Assembly (NCBI RefSeq): GCF_009379765.1
Contig: NZ_WHTD01000081.1
Coordinates: 1-35,841, forward strand
Source of the DNA: Actinophytocola sp.
GTDB lineage: Bacteria > Actinomycetota > Actinomycetes > Mycobacteriales > Pseudonocardiaceae
Direction: 5' to 3'
DNA: 35,841 nt
Below, piece by piece: positions 7,264 through 15,163 of the stretch (positions are counted from its first letter, which is position 1; each line of letters begins with the position of its first letter). Position numbers and translations under genes: made by a program. The notes below the pieces were generated by a model that was given only the letters and a program-made list of their open reading frames with translations, was not told the origin of the DNA and did not search any database.

Positions 7264-8448
7264 GTGCAGGTGAGTGCGGCGGAGAGCAGTAGATCGACCG
7301 GCAATGATGAGCGCCGGGCGAAGCGGCGACGTCGCAAGGCCGCGGCGGCCACGGGCACGATGTTGCTGGTCGCGGCGGCGGTGGCCGGTGAGCCGATCCA
7401 GGCCGCCTCGGCCGCGCAAGCGGCGGGCGGCGTCGGCGGTGGTCTGTACGGCCTGACCGACCCCGACTCGGTGAGCGCGAACGGCGAGGTCGGCGACGAG
7501 GACAAGATCGGTGACGAGGTCCTCGCGAGCGCCGACAACATCGACCGGCTGCGCCAGCTCAGTGACCCCGGCGACCTTCCCACCGGCCCGACGATGATCC
7601 CCGGCCCGATGTACGACGCGTACCTCAACGCCGCCTCGATCCTCGCCGCCGAGCAGCCCAACTGCCACCTCCACTGGTCGCTGCTCGCCAGCATCGGCCG
7701 GATCGAGTCCAACCACGCGCGCGGCGGCCGGGTCGACGGCGCCGGCAACACGACCCCCAACATCCTGGGCCCGGTCCTCAACGGCGGCGGCTTCGCGGCG
7801 ATCCGGGACACCGACGGCGGCCGGCTCGACGGTGACGCCCGCTGGGACCGCGCGGTCGGCGCGATGCAGTTCATCCCGTCCACCTGGCGCGGGTACGTCT
7901 CCGACGGCAACAACGACGGGCTCTCGAGCCCGCACAACGTGTTCGACGCGACGGTGGCGGCCGGCAAGTACCTGTGCTCGGGCGGCCTGGACCTGGCCGA
8001 CGCCAAGGACCGCGCGACGGCCGTTTTCCGCTACAACCACTCCGACTCCTACGTCAGCACGGTGCTGATCTGGGCCGAGGCGTACGCCAAGGGCATGACC
8101 GTGATCCCGCAGACGCCGGTGCCCAACCCGGCGCAGCTCGCCGCCCTGGGCCCGAAGCCCGTCGTGACGCCACCGGCCGCCAAGCCGGCCACCAACCCGA
8201 AGCCGGGCACGACGACGACCACGACCACGACCGTCACGCCGACCGGCACCACGACGACCACGACGACGACCACGACGCCGTGCGACCCCACGGAAGAACC
8301 GACGGAGACCACGACCACGACGGAAGAGCCGACCACTACGACGACCGAGGAGACCTCGGCGACGGAGACCACGTCGGAGACCACCACCACGACCGAGGAG
8401 TCCTCGGAGTCGGAGACGACGACCACCACGACGACCACGCCCTGCTGA
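7264..8448 (+). CDS. Secreted MltB-like lytic transglycosylase with Thr-rich tail
   Basis: This 394-residue cell-wall enzyme is predicted to cleave the MurNAc-GlcNAc bond of peptidoglycan outside the membrane. A basic N-terminus (RRAKRRRRK) is followed by a hydrophobic stretch at about 26-50 (ATGTMLLVAAAVAG) that acts as signal peptide or anchor. The SLT/MltB-like domain covers about 115-275: Glu148 in LLASIGRIESNHARG is the expected catalytic acid, followed by AVGAMQFIPSTWRGY and AVFRYNHSDSYV. From about residue 316 the protein is a low-complexity Thr/Glu tail with two TPC motifs, the second being the extreme C-terminus. The GTG at 7264 is the assigned start; a GTG two codons later is also possible. 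It is convergent with the SDR gene. Confidence 0.9.
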   Translation: MQVSAAESSRSTGNDERRAKRRRRKAAAATGTMLLVAAAVAGEPIQAASAAQAAGGVGGGLYGLTDPDSVSANGEVGDEDKIGDEVLASADNIDRLRQLSDPGDLPTGPTMIPGPMYDAYLNAASILAAEQPNCHLHWSLLASIGRIESNHARGGRVDGAGNTTPNILGPVLNGGGFAAIRDTDGGRLDGDARWDRAVGAMQFIPSTWRGYVSDGNNDGLSSPHNVFDATVAAGKYLCSGGLDLADAKDRATAVFRYNHSDSYVSTVLIWAEAYAKGMTVIPQTPVPNPAQLAALGPKPVVTPPAAKPATNPKPGTTTTTTTTVTPTGTTTTTTTTTTPCDPTEEPTETTTTTEEPTTTTTEETSATETTSETTTTTEESSESETTTTTTTTPC

Positions 8449-8458
8449 CGGCGCTCGC

Positions 8459-8503
8459 CGAACCCGCGAGCCCCCGGTTCGGAGTGTTGGACTCGCGGGT
8501 TCG
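8459..8503. terminator. Bidirectional hairpin between convergent genes
   Basis: CGAACCCGCGAG at 8459-8470 is perfectly complementary to CTCGCGGGTTCG at 8492-8503, a 12-bp stem with a 21-base loop. It lies between the stops of the lytic transglycosylase (8448, plus strand) and the SDR (8523, minus strand), so it can terminate both transcripts. It overlaps a 22-bp tandem repeat. Confidence 0.65.
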
Positions 8504-8519
8504 GAGTGTTGGACTCGCG
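8476..8519. repeat. Perfect 22-bp tandem repeat, two copies
   Basis: Copies at 8476-8497 and 8498-8519 are identical; the unit begins GGTTCGGAGTGTTGG and ends ACTCGCG. The second copy runs into TGGACTCGCGAGGTC (8509-8523). The same 15 bases occur at 4178-4192, just before the 3' end of the TPR gene, so the element may be a dispersed intergenic unit. Confidence 0.85.
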
Positions 8520-8522
8520 AGG

Positions 8523-9293
8523 TCAGGCGGTCTTCAGCATGCCGCCGTCGATCACGAGGTCCGCGCCGGTGATGTTGGCCGCGTGCGGGCCGGCCAGGAA
8601 CGCGATCAGGCCGGCCACCTCGTCGGGTTCGCTGACCCGGCCGGTCGTGATCGACATCGCCTCGGGCAGGACCCGGTTCATCACCTCGTCGACGGCGACG
8701 CCGGGCGCGATCACCGAGGCGAAGGCGCCGGGGTCGGTCCACATCGGGGTCCGCACCGGGCCGGGCGACACCGTGTTGACCCGGATGCCCTGCGGCGCCA
8801 GCTCCTCCGAGAGCGCCGTCCCCAGGTTGGTCAGCGCCGCCTTCGCCGCCGAGTACGGCGCGATCATCCCCGCTGGTAGGCGGGCGTTCAGCGAGCTGAC
8901 GTTCACGATCGAGGCGCCATCGCGGCCCAGCATCGCCGGCACCGCGGCGCGCGTGGTGCGCACCGCGGCGAAGAACGTCAGGTCGAAGATCCGTTGCCAC
9001 TGCTCGTCGGAGAAGGCGCCGATCGAGGGCGCGGGCTCGCTGCGCGCGACGTTGTTCACGAGCAGGTCGATCCCGCCGTGTGCCTCGACCGCGGCGGCCA
9101 CGAGCGAGGCGGGCCCGCCGGCGACCGAGAGGTCGACGGGCACGGCGAGCACGCCCGTCGGCAAGACCGGCGTGGTTCGCGAGCCGACCACCACCCGCGC
9201 CCCCTCCGCGGCCAGCAGCGTGGCGGTGGCCAGGCCGATTCCCTTGCTGCCGCCGGTGATCACGGCGATCTTGTCCTTCAGGTTGAGATCCAT
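8523..9293 (-). CDS. Short-chain dehydrogenase/reductase (SDR) oxidoreductase
   Basis: This is a 256-residue classical SDR with a Rossmann fold binding NAD(P). The nucleotide motif TGGSKGIG is at 13-20, the structural NNVA at 80-83, the catalytic Ser at 133-134, Tyr147 and Lys151 in YSAAK, and the PG motif (TVSPGPVRTPM) follows. The C-terminus GADLVIDGGM is typical of the FabG-like group. The substrate cannot be read from sequence. Arg39, shortly after the second beta strand (VVVGSRTT), is compatible with NADP preference, but this is weak evidence. The start is ATG 9293. The gene is divergent from ppx, with only 83 bases between the start codons. Confidence 0.93.
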   Translation of the reverse strand: MDLNLKDKIAVITGGSKGIGLATATLLAAEGARVVVGSRTTPVLPTGVLAVPVDLSVAGGPASLVAAAVEAHGGIDLLVNNVARSEPAPSIGAFSDEQWQRIFDLTFFAAVRTTRAAVPAMLGRDGASIVNVSSLNARLPAGMIAPYSAAKAALTNLGTALSEELAPQGIRVNTVSPGPVRTPMWTDPGAFASVIAPGVAVDEVMNRVLPEAMSITTGRVSEPDEVAGLIAFLAGPHAANITGADLVIDGGMLKTA

Positions 9294-9376
9294 GCGGCCA
9301 ACGCTGGCCGAGCCGGCCGGCCGGCGCTGGCGGGATCGGGACGCCGCGTTCGGTGCGACCGCATAGGCTCGACGCC

Positions 9377-10330
9377 ATGCCGAGGTTTGCCGCGATCGAC
9401 TGTGGGACGAACTCCATCCGCCTCCTGGTGGCCGACGTCACCGTGCACGACGACGGCACCGCCCACCTCCGCGACGTGCACCGCGAGATGCGGATCGTCC
9501 GCCTGGGCGAGGGTGTCGACGCGACCGGGCGCCTCGGCGTCGCCGCGCTCGCGCGCACCCGGGACGCGCTCGCCGACTACACGATGATCTGCCGGCGCAA
9601 GGGCGCCGAGCGCGTCCGCATGGTCGCCACCTCCGCCACCCGCGACGCGCGCAACCGCGACGAGTTCTTCGACATGACCCGCGCCGTGCTCGGGGTCGAG
9701 GCCGAGGTGATCTCCGGCGACGAGGAGGCCCGGCTGTCCTTCACCGGCGCGGTGGGCGATCTCGAGCCCGAGGACGGCCCGTTCGTCGTCACCGACATCG
9801 GCGGCGGGTCGACCGAGGTGGTCGTCGGCACGTGGGACGGTGTGCGCGCGGAGATCATCGGCGCGCGCTCGGTCGACGTCGGCTGCGTCCGGATCACCGA
9901 GCGCTGCCTGCGCTCCGACCCGCCCACCGACGAGGAGATCGGCGCCGCCCGCGCATTGGCCGGCGACGTGCTCGCCGAGGCGTTCGCCGCGGTGCCGGTG
10001 GAGAAGGCCCGCACGTGGGTCGGCGTCGCCGGCACGATCACCACGCTTTCCGCTGTGGCGCAAGGGCTTCCGGCCTACGACGCCGAGCGCACCCACCTGT
10101 CCCGGCTGTCCGGCGCGGAGATAGACCGAACGGCACAGCGACTCCTCGGCGCCACGCACGACGAGCGCGCGGCGATCGGCTCCATCCATCCGGGACGGGT
10201 GGACGTCATCGGCGCGGGCGTGCTGATCACCCAGGTGCTCGCGGAGACGTTCGCGCACACGGCCGGCATCACGGAGTTGCTGGTCAGCGAGCACGACATT
10301 CTCGACGGCATCGCGCTGTCGCTCGGCTGA
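9377..10330 (+). CDS. ppx: Ppx/GppA-family exopolyphosphatase or pppGpp phosphatase
   Basis: This 317-residue member of the ASKHA-fold Ppx/GppA family hydrolyses polyphosphate or guanosine pentaphosphate. The phosphate-1 motif is at the N-terminus (FAAIDCGTNSIRLLV), a catalytic Glu region lies around SATRDARNRDEF and ISGDEEARLSF, the phosphate-2 motif is VVTDIGGGSTEVV, and the adenosine-type motif is WVGVAGTITTLSA. The short length, without the C-terminal HD-like domains, matches actinobacterial Ppx1/Ppx2-like proteins. I chose ATG 9377 (MPRFAAIDCG) because the family starts directly at the first beta strand; an upstream in-frame start at 9353 adds eight residues. Polyphosphatase and pppGpp activity cannot be separated from sequence alone. 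Confidence 0.92.
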   Translation: MPRFAAIDCGTNSIRLLVADVTVHDDGTAHLRDVHREMRIVRLGEGVDATGRLGVAALARTRDALADYTMICRRKGAERVRMVATSATRDARNRDEFFDMTRAVLGVEAEVISGDEEARLSFTGAVGDLEPEDGPFVVTDIGGGSTEVVVGTWDGVRAEIIGARSVDVGCVRITERCLRSDPPTDEEIGAARALAGDVLAEAFAAVPVEKARTWVGVAGTITTLSAVAQGLPAYDAERTHLSRLSGAEIDRTAQRLLGATHDERAAIGSIHPGRVDVIGAGVLITQVLAETFAHTAGITELLVSEHDILDGIALSLG

Positions 10331-10501
10331 GGCCGCCAAACGGGCTGGTACCGGACAAAGATTCTGCGCCGAATCGGGCAAAAGTACGTCATTGTGACGA
10401 CTTCGTGACGCCGGTAAGGGGGGTTTGCCGCATCCACCCGGTTAACGTCGCCTCACATTCCGGGAGCACCTGCGCCCGCGAAGGACTGGGAGGAGGACGG
10501 G

Positions 10502-12154
10502 ATGCGTAGACCGCGCTGGATGGCCGTGGTGGTAATGCCCTTCACGATCGCCCTCGTCGTCAGCGGCTGCGGCGGCGGTGGCGACGACTCGGGCGAGGAG
10601 GGTGGCGGCGGCGATCCGGAGAAGAACGAGAACACCGAGATCTCCGTCTTCGGCAGCGAGCCGGAACGCCCGCTGGTCCCCGGGGATACCAGTGAGACCG
10701 GCGGCGGCAAGATCGTCGACGCGCTGTGGACCGGCCTGATGGACTACGACCCGGTGTCCGGCGAGCCGCGGCTGGCCAACGCCGAGTCGTTCGAGCTGAC
10801 CGCGCCGGACGAGTACACGGTGACGCTCAAGAAGGACTGGACCTTCCACGACGGCACGCCGGTGAAGGCGAAGAACTACGTCGACGCGTGGAACTACACC
10901 GCCTACAGCCCCAACGGTCAGCAGCACGCCAGCTTCTTCGCCCAGATCGAGGGCTTCGACAAGGTCTTCACCGTCGACCCGGACGGCGACGGCCCGAAGC
11001 CGCCGCCGACGCCGCCGGAGAAGGAGCTGTCCGGCCTGACCGTGGTGGACGACTGGACGTTCACCATCAAGTTCACCGAGCCGCACGCGATCTTCAAGAT
11101 CAAGACCGGCTACGCCGCCTACATGCCGCTGCCGGACGCCTTCTTCACGGACAAGGAGGCCTTCCTGGAGCACCCGATTGGCAACGGTGGCTTCGAGTAC
11201 GTCGCCCGGGTTCCCCAGCAGGAGCTGCAGATCGTCCGCTACGAGGACTACAAGGGCGCGGACAAGCCGAAGATCCGGCAGGTGAAGTTCCGCTTCGTGG
11301 ACGCGGACGCGGCCTACGTCGAGATCAAGGGCAACAAGATCGACTTCATGGACACCCTGCCGCCGCAGGCGATCGCCGGAAACGTCTGGGAGGCCGACCT
11401 CCCTGGCCGCGCCGATGTCGCCCCGGTGCTGGCGAACCAGACGCTCGCGTTCCCGCTCTACGACCCGAAGTACCAGAACGTCGACTTCCGGCACGCGGTC
11501 TCCATGGCGATCGACCGCCAGGAGGTCATCGACGCGATCTTCGAGGGCAACCGCGAGCCGATCGCCGGCTACGGCGCGCCGAAGCTGCCCGGCTGGGAGG
11601 ACGGCGCCTGCGGCAAGTGGTGCGAGTTCAACCCGGAGGAGGCCAAACGGCTGTTCGAGGAGTCCGGCTGGACCGGGCCGATCGAGATCACCAGCAACTC
11701 CGACAACGGGCACAAGGAGTGGATCGAGGCGGTCTGCGGGCAGCTCACCAACAACCTCGGCGTCGACTGCACGTTCGTCCCGGTGGCGGCGTTCAGCGAG
11801 ATCCGGGAGGCCATCAACGCGCGGGAGATGAACCAGATCTACCGTGCCGGCTGGCTCGCCGACTACGCGCTGGTGGAGAACTTCCTCAACCCGCTGTACC
11901 GCACGGGTGGCTCGTCCAACGACAACGGCTACTCCAACCCCGAGGTCGACGCGAAGCTCGCCACGGCCGACAGTGCCGCGACCGAGGAAGAGGCGTTCGC
12001 GCTCTACCACGAGGCGGAGGAGATGATCGCCGAGGACATGCCCGCCGTGCCGCTGTGGAACACGCCGTCCATCTACGCGTGGTCCGACCGGGTGACCAAC
12101 GTGCGGCTGACCCCGAAGCGCGAGCTCGACCTCTCCTACGTCGAGGCCAAGTAG
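10502..12154 (+). CDS. Peptide ABC transporter substrate-binding lipoprotein (family 5)
   Basis: This 550-residue solute-binding protein of the DppA/OppA family (SBP_bac_5) is anchored to the outer face of the membrane. The N-terminus is a lipoprotein signal with Cys23 in the lipobox (LVVSGC), followed by a Gly/Asp/Glu-rich linker. The mature part has the family signatures: GGKIVDALWTGLMDYDP near the start, WTFHDGTPVKAKNYVDAW, FRHAVSMAIDRQEVID, and a C-terminal PLWNTPSIYAWSDRV. AGGAGG lies close upstream of the ATG. It is the first gene of a five-gene importer operon. Bound substrates are probably oligopeptides or dipeptides, although the family also binds nickel-chelates and sugars. Confidence 0.95.
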   Translation: MRRPRWMAVVVMPFTIALVVSGCGGGGDDSGEEGGGGDPEKNENTEISVFGSEPERPLVPGDTSETGGGKIVDALWTGLMDYDPVSGEPRLANAESFELTAPDEYTVTLKKDWTFHDGTPVKAKNYVDAWNYTAYSPNGQQHASFFAQIEGFDKVFTVDPDGDGPKPPPTPPEKELSGLTVVDDWTFTIKFTEPHAIFKIKTGYAAYMPLPDAFFTDKEAFLEHPIGNGGFEYVARVPQQELQIVRYEDYKGADKPKIRQVKFRFVDADAAYVEIKGNKIDFMDTLPPQAIAGNVWEADLPGRADVAPVLANQTLAFPLYDPKYQNVDFRHAVSMAIDRQEVIDAIFEGNREPIAGYGAPKLPGWEDGACGKWCEFNPEEAKRLFEESGWTGPIEITSNSDNGHKEWIEAVCGQLTNNLGVDCTFVPVAAFSEIREAINAREMNQIYRAGWLADYALVENFLNPLYRTGGSSNDNGYSNPEVDAKLATADSAATEEEAFALYHEAEEMIAEDMPAVPLWNTPSIYAWSDRVTNVRLTPKRELDLSYVEAK

Positions 12155-12167
12155 TCGCCTGACAACC

Positions 12168-12212
12168 GGTGACCGGCCGGCCCGCGATGTCCCCTGCGGG
12201 CCGGCCGTCACC
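12168..12212 (+). terminator. GC-rich hairpin between the binding protein and permease genes
   Basis: GGTGACCGGCCGGCCCGC at 12168-12185 pairs with GCGGGCCGGCCGTCACC at 12196-12212 with a single bulged base, a stem of about 17 bp with a short loop. It lies 14 bases after the substrate-binding gene stop and before the first permease. No T-run follows. It could be a partial terminator or an mRNA 3'-end stabiliser that keeps the binding protein more abundant than the permeases. Confidence 0.7.
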
Positions 12213-12235
12213 TGTGACTCCCGGGGGTTTGCGAA

Positions 12236-13162
12236 ATGGGCCGGTATGTCCTGCGCCGCCTGCTCCAGCTGGTTCCGGTGTTCGTCGGCACCACGTTCCT
12301 GATCTACCTGCTCGTGTGGTCGATCCCGGGCAACCCGTTCGCCGGCATGTGCGGCGAGCGTCCGTGCCCGGACTCGTTCATCGCGGCGATGACCGACAAG
12401 TACAACCTCAACGACAACATCGTCGTCCAGTACTTCAAGTACATGGGCAACCTCCTCACCGGCGACTTCGGCGAGACGTTCTCCGGTCTCGACGTCGGCG
12501 AGCTGATCGGCCTGCGCTACCCCGTGTCCGTGCGGCTCGCGCTCGTGGCGGTGGCCATCGAGGCCGTCATCGGTCTCGTCGCCGGCATCCTCACCGGGCT
12601 GCGCGGCCGGGGCTTCCTCGACAACCTGGTGCTGGTCTCGACGCTGTTCCTGATCGCCATCCCGACCTTCGTCACCGGCTTCGTGATCCAGATCCTGCTC
12701 GGCTTCCAATGGGAGATCATGACGCCGACGGTGTCGTCGGAGGCCACCTGGGGTGAGCTGATCATCCCGGGCTTCGTGCTCGGCAGCCTGTCCATGGCCT
12801 ACGTGTCGAGGCTGACCAGGACCTCGATCGCGGAGAACAAGCACTCCGACTACATCCGCACCGCGCTCGCGAAGGGACAGCCGCAGCGGCGGATCGTGTG
12901 GGTGCACATGCTGCGCAACTCGGTGATCCCGGTGCTCACGTTCCTCGGCACCGACATCGGTGGCCTCATGGGCGGGGCCATCGTCACCGAGGGCATCTTC
13001 AGCATCAACGGCGTCGGCCAGCTCGTCTACGACGGCATCCTGTCCAAGGAGGGCGTGGTGGTGACCGGCGTGGTCGTGCTGCTGGTGATCGTCTTCCTGG
13101 TGGTGAACCTGATCGTCGACCTGCTCTACGCCGTACTCGACCCGAGGATCCGCTATGACTGA
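12236..13162 (+). CDS. Peptide ABC transporter permease (DppB/OppB type)
   Basis: This is a 308-residue inner-membrane permease. The first transmembrane helix (about 10-28, LQLVPVFVGTTFLIYLLVWS) with the preceding MGRYVLRRLL is the classic DppB N-terminus. A periplasmic loop and five further helices follow within a BPD_transp_1 domain. The cytoplasmic EAA loop that contacts the ATPase is visible as SDYIRTALAKGQPQRRIVW. The gene overlaps the next permease by eight bases. Its position directly after the binding protein and before the DppC-type permease supports the assignment. Substrate specificity is not readable. Confidence 0.95.
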   Translation: MGRYVLRRLLQLVPVFVGTTFLIYLLVWSIPGNPFAGMCGERPCPDSFIAAMTDKYNLNDNIVVQYFKYMGNLLTGDFGETFSGLDVGELIGLRYPVSVRLALVAVAIEAVIGLVAGILTGLRGRGFLDNLVLVSTLFLIAIPTFVTGFVIQILLGFQWEIMTPTVSSEATWGELIIPGFVLGSLSMAYVSRLTRTSIAENKHSDYIRTALAKGQPQRRIVWVHMLRNSVIPVLTFLGTDIGGLMGGAIVTEGIFSINGVGQLVYDGILSKEGVVVTGVVVLLVIVFLVVNLIVDLLYAVLDPRIRYD

Positions 13163-14117
13163 CCCGACGGCGGCGGTGACGGGCGCCGCGACCCGGACCG
13201 CAGAGTCCTATGTGGAAGGTGCGGAACACGCCACGCCGACCGAGCAGGGCAAGTCGCGCAGCCTCTGGTCGGACGCGTGGCGCGACCTGCGCCGCCGGCC
13301 GCTGTTCGTCATCGCCGGCGTGGTGATCCTCCTGCTGGTGGTCGTCGCGATCTTCCCGTCGCTGTTCACCTCGGCCGACCCGAACCTGAAGAACCTGACG
13401 CTGTCCAGGGACACTCCCTCCGGCGACGCCTGGTTCGGCTACGACCTGCAGGGCCGGGACATCTACGCGCGGGTCGTCTACGGCACCCGGTGGTCGTTGC
13501 TGGTCGGGGTCGCGGCGGCGCTGCTGACCGTGCTCATCGGTGGCGTGCTCGGCATCCTCGCCGGGTTCTACGGCGGCTGGCTCGACGGCCTGCTGTCGCG
13601 GCTCGGCGAGGTCTTCTTCGGCCTGCCGTTCATCCTCGGCGCGATCGTGATCCTGAGCGTGTTCCGCAACGCCGGGGTGACCGGCGCGGTGCCGATCGTC
13701 GGCGTGGTGGTGCTCTCGCTCGGCGTGCTGTCCTGGCCGGTCGCGATGCGGATCATGCGGTCCGCGGCCATCGCGGCCAAGCAACAGGACTACGTCAAGG
13801 CCGCGCGGGCGCTCGGTGCTCGGCCGGCCCGGATCATCTTCAAGCACCTGCTGCCCAACTGCCTCGCGCCGGTGCTGGTGTACGCCACGATCGCGCTCGG
13901 CGCGTTCATCGGCGCCGAGGCCACCCTGTCGTTCCTCGGCATCGGCCTGCGCGACCCGGCCGTGTCGTGGGGCGTGATGATCTCCGACTCGCGCAACTAC
14001 GTGCGGGTCGCACCACACATGTTGCTGTTCCCCGCCGGATTCCTGACCGTGACCGTGCTCGCCTTCGTGATGCTGGGCGACGCGGTGCGGGAGGCACTGG
14101 ACCCGAAGCTGAGGTGA
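13155..14117 (+). CDS. Peptide ABC transporter permease (DppC/OppC type)
   Basis: This is a 320-residue permease with the N-terminal OppC extension: about 40 soluble residues, then helix 1 at about 50-75 (PLFVIAGVVILLLVVVAIFP). The periplasmic segment contains WFGYDLQGRDIYARVVYGTR, the standard DppC signature. The BPD_transp_1 domain occupies about 110-310. The EAA loop is KQQDYVKAARALGARPARI. The start ATG 13155 overlaps the end of the DppB gene by eight bases, and two bases separate the stop from the next ATG, so the genes are tightly coupled. It forms a heterodimer with the DppB-type subunit. Confidence 0.95.
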   Translation: MTDPTAAVTGAATRTAESYVEGAEHATPTEQGKSRSLWSDAWRDLRRRPLFVIAGVVILLLVVVAIFPSLFTSADPNLKNLTLSRDTPSGDAWFGYDLQGRDIYARVVYGTRWSLLVGVAAALLTVLIGGVLGILAGFYGGWLDGLLSRLGEVFFGLPFILGAIVILSVFRNAGVTGAVPIVGVVVLSLGVLSWPVAMRIMRSAAIAAKQQDYVKAARALGARPARIIFKHLLPNCLAPVLVYATIALGAFIGAEATLSFLGIGLRDPAVSWGVMISDSRNYVRVAPHMLLFPAGFLTVTVLAFVMLGDAVREALDPKLR

Positions 14118-14119
14118 GG

Positions 14120-15163
14120 ATGTCCGACGTAGCCGTGGATTTCGGTCCGGGTTTCGATGGAGGCGCCGGGGCCGTGCCCGAACCGCTGTTGCTCGAGGTG
14201 GACGACCTGTTCGTCGAGTTCCACACCCGCGACGGGGTGGCCAACGTGCTCAACGGGGTCTCCTATCACGTCGACGCGGGCGAGACGCTGGCCGTGCTCG
14301 GCGAGTCCGGGTCCGGCAAGAGCGTCACCGCGCAGGCGGTCATGGGCATCCTCGACACGCCGCCCGCGGTGGTCACCGGCGGGCAGGTCCGCTTCCGCGG
14401 CGAGAACCTCCTTTCGGCCACCGCCGAGCGGCGCACCGAGGTCCGCGCCGAGGGCATCGCGATGGTCTTCCAGGACGCGCTGTCCGCGTTGAACCCGGTG
14501 TTCACCGTGGGCTTCCAGATCGAGGAGCAGCTGCGGGTGCGGCTGGGCATGACCCGCAAGGAGGCCCGGGTTCGGGCGGTCGAGCTGCTCGACATCGTGC
14601 GGATCCCGAACGCCAGGCGGCGGGTGCGGCAGTACCCGCACGAGTTCTCCGGCGGCATGCGCCAGCGAGCGATGATCGCGATGTCGCTGGCGCTGGACCC
14701 CGATGTGCTGATCGCCGACGAGCCGACCACCGCGCTCGACGTCACCGTGCAGGCCCAGATCATGGACCTGCTCGCGGAGATCCAGGCCGAGCGGCGGATG
14801 GGGCTGATCCTCATCACCCACGACCTGGGGGTGGTCGCCGAGGTGGCCGACCGGATCGCGGTGATGTACGCGGGCCGGATCGTGGAGCACGCCGACGCGG
14901 TGTCGCTCTACCGGATGCCGGGGCACCCCTACACCGCCGCGCTGATGGAGTCACTGCCCCGGTTGGACCTCAAGGGCACCCAGCTGAACACGATCAAGGG
15001 CCTGCCGCCGAGTTTGCTCTCGATTCCGCCCGGTTGCCCCTTCCATCCGAGGTGTCCGAAGGCGCAGGATCTCTGCCGGGTGGACGTGCCAGAGGACCAC
15101 CGCCTCGGGCTCGGCCGGACGAGCAAGTGCCATTTCGCGGAGGAGCTGGTGCAGCGTGTCTGA
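14120..15163 (+). CDS. Peptide ABC transporter ATPase (DppD/OppD type)
   Basis: This 347-residue ATP-binding subunit energises peptide import. Walker A is GESGSGKS (61-68), the Q-loop is around MVFQDALSALNP, the ABC signature is SGGMRQR (177-183), Walker B is VLIADEP (196-202) and the H-loop His is at 234 (ITHDLG). The C-terminal oligopeptide/dipeptide extension is present (from about 275). Its Cys residues lie in CPFHPRCPKAQDLC and near SKCHFAEE; in this family they are often linked to an iron-sulfur or structural metal site. The start ATG 14120 follows the DppC stop by two bases. The open frame continues far upstream across the permease gene, but that part is antiphase shadow. Confidence 0.95.
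   Translation: MSDVAVDFGPGFDGGAGAVPEPLLLEVDDLFVEFHTRDGVANVLNGVSYHVDAGETLAVLGESGSGKSVTAQAVMGILDTPPAVVTGGQVRFRGENLLSATAERRTEVRAEGIAMVFQDALSALNPVFTVGFQIEEQLRVRLGMTRKEARVRAVELLDIVRIPNARRRVRQYPHEFSGGMRQRAMIAMSLALDPDVLIADEPTTALDVTVQAQIMDLLAEIQAERRMGLILITHDLGVVAEVADRIAVMYAGRIVEHADAVSLYRMPGHPYTAALMESLPRLDLKGTQLNTIKGLPPSLLSIPPGCPFHPRCPKAQDLCRVDVPEDHRLGLGRTSKCHFAEELVQRV

Noticed and set aside
8211..8445. ACG/ACC repeats as a CRISPR-like or satellite array
   Set aside because: The repeats are in frame and encode the Thr-rich protein tail; there is no repeat-spacer pattern.
7243..9558. 771-codon minus-strand frame
   Set aside because: It is the antisense of the lytic transglycosylase and an out-of-frame reading of the SDR; low-complexity Arg/Gly/Ala composition.
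10442..12907. 821-codon minus-strand frame
   Set aside because: It is the antisense of the peptide-binding protein and permease genes, which have clear family motifs on the plus strand.
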